A DNA stretch of 64,000 nucleotides from Selaginella tamariscina (taxonomy: Eukaryota > Streptophyta > Lycopodiopsida > Selaginellales > Selaginellaceae). The notes under the pieces are model-generated. The model had not been told where the DNA came from. It did not search any database and worked only from the letters and a program-made list of their open reading frames with translations. Below are positions 43,354 to 54,417 of the stretch, piece by piece. The stretch's first letter is position 1, and each line of letters starts with the position of its first letter. A program made the position numbers and the translations under genes. The stretch is taken from positions 1 through 64,000 of the forward strand of contig PUQB01000114.1 of NCBI GenBank assembly GCA_003024785.1, in the 5' to 3' direction.

Positions 43354-44330
43354 GTGGTTGGGAATACACTGCACAAACTGGGTTGGACCTCAGCTTCAAC
43401 ATACGAAGAGGTCAGCAAATATTTGCATGTGACAAACGATGATATGCTTGTCCAATGGGTGAACCAATCGGAAGATCTGGGCAACTCACAACGCCAAAAA
43501 GGAGAACATTGCGATGACGCCTTCTCTTATGGCAGTCCTTCAGCAGCGAGAACCGAGTTGAACCTTATAAAGGAGGATGCTACGAATCACGACAAGCCCT
43601 ACAGATGTTTGTTGTCGATTCGAGACTTTATGGGGTAACATCACTGCTTGTAGGAAACCGTTTCAATTGTTCGTGATGGATCGGGGTGTCAAAAAATCCT
43701 TCGACAGATAGGGCACTAGAGGATTTGGTGGAGAAACTTAGCCGTGCAAGCATATATAGAGAAGGTATTTATTATTGAATTCATGCTTGCACTCTTACTG
43801 ATACCTACTTTTTAGGTATTTATTTCTTGATTCTTGCTCATGTCACCGATACTTTTGCCTTCTCTTCGCCAAGAAGAATAACATCGTTGGACAGGATTTT
43901 ATATGAACGATGCTGATCCCAAGTGCATTGATACGGTTGTTCACTTGGTTGTTAGGAATGCGCCAAACAATTTCAAACTTCCAAATGACTGGCCAGGCAT
44001 CTGTTTGCACTCCAACGGCCTGAACCTCCATCCGATACACCGATAGGGACGTATTCGGCAATGTACGTTATCCAAACATTACAAGTCAAGGCGCACGGAG
44101 CATCGTCAACTTGATCAGGGGTCCTCACAGTGATGCATGGGTTTTTGACTACTGCACTAGGGTCCGTCTTGAAGGAGTGTTACCTTCGGATACATGTGTG
44201 TTTGCCGTTGAAAAGGATAAGACCATGGTTGAGGACCTGAACAAGTGGATAGAGAGGTTCTCAACTGACTACCCAACAAACCCATACAGGAGTATTTGGG
44301 AAAGTTCCCTCCTAGAAGTGCGATAGCTCT
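43354..44330 (+). pseudogene. Possible beta-class DNA methyltransferase relic
   Basis: Two separated pieces have the layout of an amino-methyltransferase with permuted motif order. Near 43600-43645 the + strand reads QMFVVDSRLYGVTS, which resembles the catalytic motif IV (DPPY-G) with an insertion. At 44043-44326 a clean frame reads …TSQGARSIVNLIRGPHSDAW, then VFDYCTRVRLEGVLPSDTC and VFAVEKDKTMVEDLN. This resembles the SAM-binding motif I region (vlD.f.GtGttl.aal…c.avEkd), with the Gly-rich loop lost to a deletion or substitution. Between them is …MNDADPKCIDTVVHLVV…. Motif IV before motif I is the beta-class order. The assignment is inference from short motifs; the protein is certainly broken. 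Confidence 0.35.
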
Positions 44331-46438
44331 AAGAGAATCTAATTCAATGTTGAGTCTGAGGACGATCTTTAATCAGATATTAAATCGGAAGTTATCTCGA
44401 GGAGTACAGAACATTCACATACTCCATTACCATGGAAACATCAATAAATGAAATGGAAGATCATGAACCATCTCCAAGCGCTAACCTTCTTCGCCTCACT
44501 CAGAAGGTAACAGCGAAGAAGAATTGTTAATGAATTAGAGTGACGAATACTTGTAAATGAGTGTAACATAAGGCATTTTTGTATATTTCATTTATATTTG
44601 TACAGAAAAATAAATTCTCAAGGATTAAAGAAGCTTTTAGTTCAAACATGGGTCACACATTAACAAGGTAAATAATATACCTTGATAATTATAAGGCCAT
44701 CTAACTATCATTTTGCAGATGTAATGAAAGTTAAGAACATGGATTTTCAATATTGGCATGAGGTAAGAGAGGGGTTTGGCAAAAATTTCTTGTGCCACAT
44801 GTCAGAATGACAGAGTTCATGCAGGAAATGGATAATAATGCAGCTCAAAACATCCTTACCATGGGGACCACTTCAGTTTTTCATCACCATTTCTATTGTC
44901 TTCAATTCCTAAATCACTTTCTTCAGCGCCTGCAATATCTGAATCTTAAAGGATGATGTACAAGTAAATGATAAAGGATAGGCAACAATATAGTGTCAAC
45001 AGATAAATGTGAAAGGGACCAAACAAGTGAGTTGCAATGCATTCGAGAGGCAACGCTATCCTTAATACCCATGGTCCATATTGTGTTATTGAATGTCAAT
45101 GGTGTTTGCTTCATCGACAAAGGCCTGAGGATATAAAAAAGAAATCAAACAAGGAGATGTCATTCCTTGTCATGGTAAATTTTGACATGATATCATTTTT
45201 TGCCCGGGTTGGACCGTCTCTTTCAAAAGCTTAAGGAGATGGGTGCACTTGTGGGGATTTGGTCATGCATGTAATTCATAACTTGACACCAATACTGAAT
45301 TTGCTTAAGAAACATTGTAGTGTTGCAGAAGAGGTGATTCGTAAAGATTGGATTTTTGACCAGCGAATATGTTATAAACCTCTCGAATTTCACAATATAA
45401 AAAGGAAAGCAAGCCATACTTCTTCAAGAATGAAAGATTAATTGGGCTTCATGGGGAGATCAGTCGTTAAGGATAATGAAGAATGCACATATCTTAGTGG
45501 TAGACGACTCTCCTCAGAAGGCTATGCTCAACCAAAACATTGCTTGTATTCATCCAATCACTTTCGACCATATTCTGATATATCATGGATGAGCTAGTGA
45601 ACTACTTGGATACGTGCCTCAGAAAGAAGAATCTCGAAAACTTTTTGAGCAGTATCCACCGTATATCAAACATTTCCTGACTTTTCTTTCTCGTGATTTT
45701 GAATTTTATAAAATGAAGGATAGCAACCGGGCGCTTTATAATATTATTCTTAAGGAACGTCATTTTTAGATGAGCCTTTATGCCCTTCTTTATCACATCT
45801 TATGTATTAACAAGGATGGCAACTCCCAATTGCATTCGTGAGAGTGTTAAGTGGTGGCAACAACATCAAGATATTGACCAAAATGATTTGATTAATCCGG
45901 AGAGTGATGATTTAGACAAAATGATTTCTTATGTTAAGGAGATATTTATAAAAAAATTAACATGTTGATAAAAAAATGATTTCATTTGTAATTATGTTTG
46001 ATAGTATTTTTAATTATTGTAAACTATTTTTAGAATAATATGAATATTCTAAGATATTTTAGGAATATTCCTTACTAAGTAAGGTTATTGAAGGATTAAT
46101 TATTAATTAATTAATATTTAAGGCTTAATTACATATTAATTAAATAATTAATTAATAATTAAAACTTAAGTATTAATTAGCAATTTATTTTATATTCTAT
46201 TTTCATGTATCATGTCCATTTTAGTTACAACGTGCATGAACTTTCAATCCGACAATCTTCACCGTTTAATCCAGTTAAATCCAACAACAGACATGGCAAT
46301 CAAACATTTTACTTAGCAAAATATGGGTTATTTAATGAATATGGTAATTCAAATTCATTAAATAACACATGAATCTATCCCAAATTAGACTTCAAAAAAA
46401 CATCAAACTCATGGTCTCAACTGGCGAAGATACGATAT
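44331..46438. other. Decayed sequence, no supported gene
   Basis: Short frames (45037-45234, 45259-45441, 45780-45968) are co-oriented with the remnants upstream and may be exon scraps, for example …LNLLKKHCSVAEEVIRKDW…. No domain is visible. From about 46000 the sequence is very AT-rich with TTAATTAA repeats. Confidence 0.4.
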
Positions 46439-47608
46439 TGTTAAAGTTTTTACCTAAAGGGCAACACGTGACAACATGTGATTATTAAGTGGCCATCTGG
46501 CATCAACACTAATGTGAAAACACTAAGGACCTCAAGAGTCTGATTCAAATGCCTAATTAGGCAGGAGACTTAGAGTCATACCCTAAGTCCTTTAGAATGA
46601 CTATCCCCAAACCCTAAAGGATAACCCAAGTAGACTTTAGGATCCTATTCTAGTAGACCTAGGCAGGCTCATTCCCTAACCCCACGAAGAAGACGTGCTT
46701 CACACATATTCTCGTGACATAGCTAAGGCATTGTCACTTACCCCTTGAGGACCCTCGTCTGGGAGTAAAACCCCTATAAGGCAACAAGGGGTACCTTGAA
46801 CCATGACTAACCCCTAAGGGTTTGAGTGGCCAAGTCGTACCTTAGACCTAAGCTAATACTTAATGAGGACACAAGTGTGCACCATAAGTGGACATGAGTG
46901 CTCTGTTAAGTGAACTCCCTAAGGCTAAGTTTGAATAACCTTAAGTACACGACTGCCAGTGCCTCACGAAAGGGTTCTTGCTAATGAGTTTAGGTTGTTC
47001 AACCCTTATATCCTAAGGAGAACACCCCCTAACCAAGTGTGCCAAAAGCACACCTAGTTACGAGACCTAACCTCCATTGAGCTTATGCATAAGGCTTAAC
47101 ACCTAGTGCGAGTATAAGGCATGCTTGTTTACTAGAGTATCCAACCCCTTGGCAACAAACCCATGATACAATCCCAAAGGGCGTGCCTCGAGCATTATAC
47201 CTTGTGTCGTCTAGCCTAGTGTCACATCTTCATGTGACACTGTCTTTCATGATGTGTTCTATCATGTCATAACTCTTTAGATTCAAGAGTTACCATAAAC
47301 ATGGCTCTCAAATGCCAACTCTAGAACCTCAAAAACTTAGTAAAAAAACATGTCAGTTAAAATCCCACACCCACAATTGGACAAAGACACGAATGTGCCA
47401 TGTTAGTTGTGAGTGCTGCATCTAGCTTGATGTGGAGGAGGAGGCTAGAGACATGTGCATTTAGACAGAGCTCCCATGCATGATTTGCTAACATTAAGGG
47501 TAAGTTACCCCAAAGGTGGGACGTACCCCTATTGTTTGGAAATTGAGGTGGCACAATAAAGGGTTATGCCTTGCGACAACAAGCTAAAGCTAAGCCCCCC
47601 TTTGTTTT
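46439..47608 (-). repeat. LTR of the 37205/17042 family, left part (split by a chromovirus)
   Basis: It begins TGTTAAAGTTTTTACC, the equivalent of TGTCAGAGTTTTAACC in the solo LTR, and stays alignable with 17042-18250 until the insertion at 47609. The other part is at 53904-54417. Without the insert the LTR would be about 1.68 kb, close to the 1636 bp of the solo copy. Confidence 0.85.
47604..47608. repeat. Target-site duplication, left (GTTTT)
   Basis: It differs by one base from ATTTT at 53899-53903. The intact solo LTR has CTATTTTCATG at this place, so the ancestral site fits. Confidence 0.6.
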
Positions 47609-48029
47609 TGTCACGACTTGTGCAAAGGGCAAAACCTTTAAAACAAGGGTGGAACCTTGAAAGGAGGAGATTGTATTCAAGAAAGAAATGAATACAAAAT
47701 GAAACACAAGACCGAAGATTGGTGTTGAATGATTCTGAGAAACCTGGAATTAGAACCCTATTTATATATCTGAGGTCCTGAGGATTGTATGGTTCACAAC
47801 TGGTCTGGAATGTGTGATCCACAACTAGTCTGGAATGTGTGATCCACAACTGGTCTAGAATGTGTGGTCCACAATTGGTCTGGAACATGCGTATGAATAT
47901 ACGCTTTGTTGTTGATGGTGTAGTTCAGCATCTAGGATCATGGACCAGTTGGTTAACACATGTGTGTGTTAGTCAAAGGTCTCGGGTTCAAGTTCCATAA
48001 AAGGCAAAAAATAACCCATGATCCTTACA
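47609..48029 (-). repeat. 3' LTR of the chromovirus
   Basis: On the - strand it runs TGTAAGGATCATGG…AAGTCGTGACA. It contains three tandem copies of a 30-bp unit around 'TGGTCTGGAATGTGTG' (about 47797-47890); the 5' LTR has fewer. Just inside is the polypurine tract GAAGGGGAGATAG (48030-48042, - strand). Confidence 0.9.
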
Positions 48030-48042
48030 CTATCTCCCCTTC
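48030..48042 (-). promoter_or_regulatory. Polypurine tract
   Basis: GAAGGGGAGATAG on the element strand, abutting the 3' LTR. The 16-kb relative has the equivalent GAGGGGGGATAG. Confidence 0.8.
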
Positions 48043-48059
48043 GATGACGAGCACCGCGC

Positions 48060-48500
48060 GTCACTGGTCCAGGTTTGCAGGATATCGTTGATGGAACTGG
48101 TCCAGGTTTGCAGGATATCGTTGATGGAACTCGGCAACAAGATCAGGAGCATGAACAAGCGCGTCACTGGTCCAGGTTTTGCAAGATATCGTTGATGGAA
48201 CTTGGCAACAAGAGGTCCAGGTTTTGCAGGATATCGTTGATGGGCGTCACTGGTCCAGGTTTTGCAAGATATCGTTGATGGAACTCGGCAACAAGAGGTC
48301 CAGGTTTTGCAGGATATCGTTGATGGAACTCGGCAACAAGATCAGGAGCATGAACAAGCGTGTCACTGGTCCAGGTTTTGCAAGATATCGTTGATGGAAT
48401 TCGGCAACAAGATTAGGAGCATGAACAAGCGCGTCACTGGTCCAGGTTTTGCAGGATATCATTGATGGAACTCGGCAACAAGATCAGGAGCATGAACAAG
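48060..48500 (-). repeat. Tandem repeats encoding the chromodomain tail
   Basis: About eight units, each with the core GATATCGTTGATGGAACTCG (+ strand). Long units of about 70 bp encode, on the - strand, LVHAPDLVAEFHQRYPAKPG followed by PVTR; shorter ones lack the LVHAPDLV part. The peptide is the last helix of the chromodomain plus a short tail. Confidence 0.9.
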
Positions 48501-49200
48501 ATGAGTAGCAGGCTCCCAAGTGCGTTCGCTAGGTGGATAACCGATCCAGTCCACGAAATAGTGAAGCTGACCACGAACAAGTTTGGAGTCAAGAATTGCA
48601 GCAACCTCGAACTCAGATTCACCAGCAACTGTAATGGAGGAGGTAGTGGAAGAAGTTGGCCAGGTTCAAAAGGAGCATGATAAGGCTCCAACAAAGAAAC
48701 ATGGAACACGGGATGGATCCGGATCATTGATGGAACTCGGCAACAAGATCAGGAGCATGAACAAGATGAGCAGCAGGCTCCCAAGTGCGTTCGCCAGGTG
48801 GATAACCGATCCAGTCCACGAAATAGTGAAGTTGACCGAACTCAGGTTCACCAGCAACTGTAACTAGAGGAGGAGGTGGAAGAAGTCAGCCAGGTTCAAA
48901 AGGAGCATGATAAGGCTCCAACAAAGAAACATGGAACACGGGATGGATCCGGATGGTTGGCGGAAGCTCGACAACAAGATCAGGAGCATGAACAAGATGA
49001 GCAGCAGGCTCCCAAGTGCATTCGCAGGTGGATAACCGATCCAGTCCACGAAATAGTGAAGCTGACTGAACTCAGGTTCACCAGCAACTGTAACTGGAGG
49101 AGGTGGTGGAAGAAGTCGGCCAGGTTCAGAAGGAGCATGATAAGGCTCCAACAAAGAAACATGGAACACGGGATGGATCCGGATGGTTGGCGGAAGCTCG
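48500..49200 (-). repeat. Triplicated integrase-tail/chromodomain segment
   Basis: Three direct copies of a 230-266-bp unit start with ATGAG(T/C)AGCAGGCTCCCAAG at about 48500, 48766 and 48996. Each encodes on the - strand the end of the integrase ([18 protein letters not shown]), a Pro-rich linker and chromodomain pieces (LHYFVDWIGYP and the TWEP region in another frame). The unit also includes a proto-copy of the tail repeat. Confidence 0.9.
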
Positions 49201-50470
49201 AGACGAAACGTCACATCAGAGAGTTTTCGATGATGCGAAATGGCCCCAAGCGTTGATAGTCCAGCTTGTCACAGGGACGTGTGGTTGGCCAATGACGCCG
49301 GAGGAGCCACACTTGGTCACCAATTGTGAATGCTGGAGGAGAGGAACGGGAACGATCAGCAGCTTGTTGTTGCAAATCCCGAGCGCGTTGAAGATGATGC
49401 TGCACTTCTTCATGGACCTGTCGGAGATGCTCAACACGATCATCGGCAGCAGTGGTGAGGCCAGGAACCACGGCAAGCTGTAGGACCAGCGAGGATGAAC
49501 ACCAGAGAACGCGAAAAATGGCGACACACCTATGGATGAGTGTGCCGTGTTGTTGTACGCGAACTCAGCAGCAGGAAGGAGATCGACCCAATCATCTTGC
49601 AGATGAGAAATGAAACACCGAGATATTGTTCCAGAGTCTGAATCGTGCGCTCCGATTGTCCATCTGTTTCAGGATGATGTGCAGTAGACAGCTTCCCGGT
49701 GATACGTAGCCGATCTAGGAATCTCCGCCAGAATGCCGAAGTGAACTGGGGACCTCGATCAGTGACAAGTTCATCAGGAAGACCATGAAGAGGAACACCT
49801 CCCGGTACACCAGATCTGCAGCATCAGGACCCGAACATGTCTTGTTGCAGGGAACAAAGTGCGCCATCTTAGAGAACCGATCAACAATGACTAGGACAGC
49901 ATCAAACCCTCTAGAAGGCGGTAAATCCGTGAGGAAATCCATGGTGATGGATGACCATGGCCGCTGAGCAATAGGAAGAGGCTGTAGTAGTCCAACCGGT
50001 CGATGACGAGGAAGCTTTGTACGCTGGCACGTGTCACAAGATCGCACAAATCTCTCAACATACACGCGAAGCCGAGGCCACCAGAACACCCGTTGTACCA
50101 GCTCGATCGTCTTCCAATGCCAAAATGTCCTGCAGCTGTGTTGTCATGGCAGTGTTGGACAGCTCGCAACCTCAGTTCTCCGTCCGGAACATAGATTTGG
50201 ATGTGGTGGTACAGCAACCCATTATGAAGATGGAAAGCAGCATAATCTCGTAGTTGTGACCCTGAAGACAATGGCTGAACTCGTCGAACATGTGCAAGGA
50301 CATCACGAGCAAACTCGTCTTGAGGGAGATTTTCTCGGATTAGATCCAAAAACGAAGTGTCAACTGGAGCAGAAGAACGGGAAAGCGCGTTTACCAACAA
50401 CTGGTCGGAGCTCAGGATGACTTGTTCTTGTTGATCAAATCGGATTTCACCTGGTACTGGAGCTAGGTAA
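49200..50470 (-). pseudogene. Integrase of the complete chromovirus
   Basis: The zinc module is …VQHCHDNTAAGHFGI… and, after a shift at about 50080, …FVRSCDTCQRTK. The core has SITMDFLTDLPPSRGFDAVL (first Asp), and the region around 49760 encodes the second Asp in a TDRG context after another shift. The Glu lies in [12 protein letters not shown] near 49640. The C-terminal domain is AFTIGDQVWLLRRHW, LDYQRLGPFRIIE and the [12 protein letters not shown] end in the repeated region. Frame breaks prevent function. Confidence 0.85.
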
Positions 50471-50990
50471 CTGCGACGAGATAAGGCATCTGCTTTGCCA
50501 TTTAGACGACCGGGACGATGAATAATCACGTATCGGAACCGGGACAAAGACTGTGCCCATCGCGCTGACGTCGATTGAGAACTCGTGCTGTTGCCCAGTA
50601 CTGGAGGTTCTTGTGATCACAATACACCTTAACCACATGCGGGGAACCTTCAAGGAATCTGCCACTCCTCAAAGGCATCGACGATCGCCAGCAGCTCCTT
50701 GTTGTAGACATCGTAGTTGATCTCAGGTGCAGTGAACTTGCGGGAATGGAAAGCAATGGGATGGAGAAGATGATCTGGACCTTCCTGGGACAACACTCCA
50801 CCAATGGCGAAGTCAGAGGCATCAGCTTCCACGAAATATGGCTTCGCAGGGTCAGGATGGATAAGAACAGGTGCCGAGGTGAACGCCTTCTTTAGGAACT
50901 CGAACGCCTCCTCAGCCTCAGAGGACCAGACAAATGGAACATCCTTGCCAGTCAACTTCGTCAATGGCAATGCAATCTTGGAGAAATCCC
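50470..50990 (-). pseudogene. RNase H of the complete chromovirus
   Basis: KPYFVEADASDFAIGGVLSQ opens the domain (first Asp). HPIAFHSRKFTAPEINYDVY and ELLAIVDAFEEW follow (Glu), then in a second frame VVKVYCDHKNLQYW (Asp) and in a third YVIIHRPGRLNGKADALSRR (last Asp). All four acidic positions are still encoded, though in three frames (breaks near 50655 and 50545). Confidence 0.85.
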
Positions 50991-51640
50991 GAACGAAACG
51001 TCGATAGAAGTTCGCAAACCCGAGGAAACATCGAACATCACGAACATTTGATGGTCTCTCCCACTCCAATACAGTCCGGACTTTTGCAGGATCCATGTGA
51101 ACACCTTCAGCTGAAATGATGTACCCCAGGAACTCGACAGACTGCTGACTGAAAGAGCACTTCTCCAACTTGGCAAACAAGTGGTGCTTCCGGAGCCTCT
51201 CCAAGACTAACCGTACATGCCGTTCGTGTTCTTCTCGAGTCTTGGAAAATATCAGGATGTCGTCTAGGTACATGATGACAAACAAATCCAAGAAGTCCCA
51301 AAATATCGTTAGCCATGTGCTGGAACACAGCAGGTGCATTTGTCAGGCCGAACGGCATTACTACGTACTCGAAATGTCCGTAGCGTGTACGGAAAGCTGT
51401 TTTCCACTCGTCCCCTTCTCGAATTCGGATGAGATTGTACGCTCCTCTTAAATCGATCTTTGTGAAGTACCGGGCACCAGAAAGACGTTCGAGCATGTCG
51501 GAGACGAGCGGGAGAGGATACTTGTTTGGAATGGTGACCTTATTCAGATCTCGGTAGTCCACCACGAGCCGGAGACTTCCATCCTTCTTGAAACAAAGAA
51601 TACTGGAGCACCAGCCGGTGATCGCGAATGACGGATAAAT
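50990..51640 (-). pseudogene. Reverse transcriptase of the complete chromovirus
   Basis: [62 protein letters not shown] (catalytic YLDD at about 51260-51275) and [15 protein letters not shown] are all present. The frame breaks once near 51290-51340, between the NAPAVFQ block and the YLDD block, and once near 51580. This is the best preserved RT in the window. Confidence 0.9.
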
Positions 51641-52560
51641 CCGGTGACAAGATTCTCCTCAATGTATTTCCTCAATGTCTCCAACTCTGTTGGTGAGAGA
51701 CCGTAAATGGGACCGGAGGACGGCTGCTTACCCTCAACGAGATCGATAGGACAGTCGTACTCACGGTGCGGTGGCAAGGCAGAAGCTTTCTTTTTGTCGA
51801 AGACGTCTGCGAAATCGGCATACTGCTTTGGTAAGGCAGGAGGAACAGAAACATCCTTAGCAGAGCAGGGATAGACTTTGATCGCGAACACGGATGCTGG
51901 GTCATGTCGGCTATCTTTCTTGAACTGCTTCAAGGTGATATGCGAAACTGGAACAGGATCGGAATCAAAGAGTGTGGCTGGAGTTGAAACAGCTGGGAAA
52001 CTGTTCATGAAACGTTCTCTCCAACCAGGATCCACCAACTCGATCCACGGCAAACCAAGGATAATCGTAGAGTCTGGAATAGAAACAACACTGAAGGAGA
52101 TGTTGCACACAGCACCGCAAGCAACGACCTCAACGAACTCCGTGTCATTTATTACCGCTCCAGATTTGATATCTCGTCCATCAACGACCCGTACAGAACC
52201 AGGAGTCTTCAAAGGATGTAGACGGATCCCGTGCTTGACAGCAAAATTCTTGTCGATGAAATTTGCGTTCGCTCCGCTATCCACCAAAGCTTTACCAGAG
52301 AACTCCACCTCTGGTGTCTTCAGCTGCACCGGAACATGGAACGGCTTGCACACCTTCGTGGATGGAATGGATCCAAGATGAGGAAGGGAAGATGTTATGA
52401 GTGAAGAGCCTTGAGGAACATGAGTTGTTCCACGGCAATCCAGCCGGACGGCTCCTATTCGGGCTGGATCTTCTCGTTTCCCGGCAGCAAGCAAGGGCCA
52501 CTTCACGAGCTTGTTTTGGACGTCGATGACAATTCTCCAACTTGTGGTACGGGTCCCCAC
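51544..52560 (-). CDS. Protease and RT N-terminus of the complete chromovirus
   Basis: The longest open frame of the element (338 codons). The retroviral aspartic protease is at residues about 78-180, with active site [12 protein letters not shown] (Asp94-Ser95-Gly96) and the C-terminal IILGLPWI hydrophobic motif. A linker rich in Val/Pro/Lys and the RT-preceding [14 protein letters not shown] follow, then the RT entry [18 protein letters not shown] and [18 protein letters not shown]. The first about 40 residues overlap the gag end in another frame, so the real protease start is uncertain. The frame is lost at 51544 just before VDYRDLN. Confidence 0.8.
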   Translation of the reverse strand: MGTRTTSWRIVIDVQNKLVKWPLLAAGKREDPARIGAVRLDCRGTTHVPQGSSLITSSLPHLGSIPSTKVCKPFHVPVQLKTPEVEFSGKALVDSGANANFIDKNFAVKHGIRLHPLKTPGSVRVVDGRDIKSGAVINDTEFVEVVACGAVCNISFSVVSIPDSTIILGLPWIELVDPGWRERFMNSFPAVSTPATLFDSDPVPVSHITLKQFKKDSRHDPASVFAIKVYPCSAKDVSVPPALPKQYADFADVFDKKKASALPPHREYDCPIDLVEGKQPSSGPIYGLSPTELETLRKYIEENLVTGFIRHSRSPAGAPVFFVSRRMEVSGSWWTTEI

Positions 52561-53351
52561 AGTACAAACAAAGCTTGTACTGAATCCGCTTCTGACGTTC
52601 GGTTGGCAAAAGCTTGCCTCGGCGTGATCGCCCTAATTCCATCGGGGATGGTTCTACTGAGGAAGATGATGAATCAGCAGATGAGGGAACAGGGACTGCA
52701 GAAATGGAAGAAGACGGCACCAAGAAGAAAGAAGGATGCCGACGTTCTTGTTTCCGCTCGATCAACCGGTTGTCACAACGAATTGCCAACTCGATCATGC
52801 TGGTGAGGGTTTCCGGAACCGCAAAATTCAGCAACATGTCTTTGACCTCGTCCTGCAACCCCGACCGAAAACCTCCTTGAGAGCACGATCTCCCCATGTG
52901 ACATCACAAGCAAGAAGTTGAAACTTCGATGCGTACTCTGCTACCGACATACCCCCTTGGTGAAGCTGACGGAGTTTGGTGATGGCAGCACTCTCACGAT
53001 CCACGTCACTGAACATCGCCGTGAACCGTTCCACAAACTCGTCAAAATTCCCAAGGATCGGATCATTGTTCTCCAGCAAGGCTGAGAACCATGAAAGAGC
53101 AGAACCAGAAAGCAGCGACCCGATCAATCCAACCTTAATGGGTTCTGTGCTGTAGCGCCTCGGCTGCATCACGATCCGCAGACGAACTTGATTGAGAAAA
53201 CCTCGGAACTTCGATCGGGTACCATCGAACTTTTCGGGCATGCTGATCTTGGAGAATTCGCACGCTGTCGGAGCTGATCATTCTCCAGGTGTAGTTGTTT
53301 GAGCTGCTGCTGGAGGGCAGCAACTTGCTCATGAAGAGCATGCTCGGACAT
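52292..53351 (-). pseudogene. Gag of the complete chromovirus
   Basis: The start at 53351 (MSEHALHEQVAALQQQLKQL) gives an N-terminal coiled coil. A shift near 53240 leads to MPEKFDGTRSKFRGFLNQVR, the capsid pattern …LSGSALSWFSALLE… and …FDEFVERFTAMFSD…. A second shift near 52870 follows …ALKEVFGRG. The nucleocapsid end has the zinc knuckle [14 protein letters not shown]. The reading after that is out of frame with the protease ORF. Gag forms the particle and binds RNA. Confidence 0.85.
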
Positions 53352-53359
53352 GATGAGTC

Positions 53360-53460
53360 GAAAAGAAAAAAATCAAAAAGAAAAAGAGAAAAAATCAGAA
53401 AAGAAAAAGAAAAGAAAAAATCGAAAAGAAAATTGAAAAGAGAGAAAGAAAGAAAATGGG
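53360..53460 (-). promoter_or_regulatory. Leader of the chromovirus: 100-nt A/G-only tract on the + strand
   Basis: Between the 5' LTR and the gag ATG the + strand is almost pure A/G (so the transcript is T/C-rich). No tRNA-iMet primer site follows the LTR: the element strand reads GTTTGAATGATTCTAGG there. The primer-binding site is therefore either mutated or of another type. Confidence 0.5.
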
Positions 53461-53511
53461 ATCGATGACAAGCGGAAACAGAAGCTTGTCACTACCTAGA
53501 ATCATTCAAAC

Positions 53512-53898
53512 TGTCACGACCTTGTGCAAAGGGCGAAACCTTTAGAACAAGGGTGGAACCTTGAAAGGAGGAGATTGTATTCAAGAAAGAAATGAATACA
53601 AAATGAAACACAAGGCCGATGAATGATTTGAGAAATGGAACTGGAACCCTGTTTATATATCTGAGGTCCTGAGGATTGTATGGTCCACAACTGGTCTGGA
53701 ATGTGTGATCCACAACTGGTCTGGAATGTGTGGTCCACAATTGGTCTGGAACATGCGTATGAATATACGCCTTGCTGTTGATGGTGTAGTTCAGTATTCA
53801 GGATCATACGGACCAGTTAGTTAACATATGTGTGTGTTAGTCAAAAGGTCTCGGGTTCAAGTCTCATGAAAAGCAAAAAATAACTCATGATCCTTACA
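53512..53898 (-). repeat. 5' LTR of the chromovirus
   Basis: 387 bp, TGTAAGGATCATGAG…AAGGTCGTGACA on the element strand. It is one 30-bp internal unit shorter than the 3' LTR. Confidence 0.9.
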
Positions 53899-54417
53899 AT
53901 TTTCCTGTTTTACAAAACAGGCTAATACAAAATCTCATTTTCAATGGAAATATAAATACAAATCTCATTTTCAATGGAAATATACTTGGTGAGTTTAATT
54001 AACGACCCATCAACCCAATCTCATTTTTAATGAAAATATACTTGGTGAGTTTAATTAACGACCCATCAACCCAATCTCATTTTCAATGGAAATATACCAG
54101 GCTAATACAAAATCTCATTTTCAATGGAAATATACTTGGTGAGTTTAATTAACAACCCATTAACCCCTAAATCCCTAACTTGTGGCTAATACAAACCGAG
54201 ACATGGAAAACGAGGGTAATAGTTTTTTAGATGGAAGTGCTAGCTTCACCTATAATTTCTTATAAATACTTAATGACACCTGGCCGGACCATTACTAAAT
54301 ATTCAAGTGCATTAAGCGGGCATGTTTTTTACAACACCTAGAGCTTGTCAATATAGTTCAATAAGTAATAATAATCAATATTTAAAATAAAAAACAGTCA
54401 TAGTAAAAACTATGACA
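53899..54417 (-). repeat. Right part of the split LTR, with target duplication and internal tandem units
   Basis: Continues the 46439-47608 LTR and ends AAAAACTATGACA at 54417. The first five bases (ATTTT) are the target duplication of the inserted chromovirus. 'AATCTCATTTTCAATGGAAATAT' occurs five times between 53932 and 54132, where the solo LTR has a single copy. Confidence 0.85.

Larger units (their letters stand above)
47609..53898 (-). mobile_element. Complete, decayed chromovirus with both LTRs
   Basis: 6290 bp, - strand. From right to left: 5' LTR (53512-53898), A/G-rich leader, gag, protease, RT, RNase H, integrase, repeated chromodomain end, polypurine tract and 3' LTR (47609-48029). 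All domains are present but each is crossed by a few frameshifts. It sits inside an older gypsy LTR. The two LTRs differ by indels (421 against 387 bp) and several substitutions, so the insertion is not recent. The 14850-16080 fragment is a second copy. Confidence 0.9.

Noticed and set aside
48075-48465. Several + strand ORFs (MQDIVDGT… repeats)
   Set aside because: They are antisense translations of the tandem repeat whose - strand frame encodes the chromodomain tail.
50003-52880. Numerous + strand ORFs of 60-167 codons
   Set aside because: They lie antisense to well-recognised protease, RT and RNase H frames and have no domain of their own.
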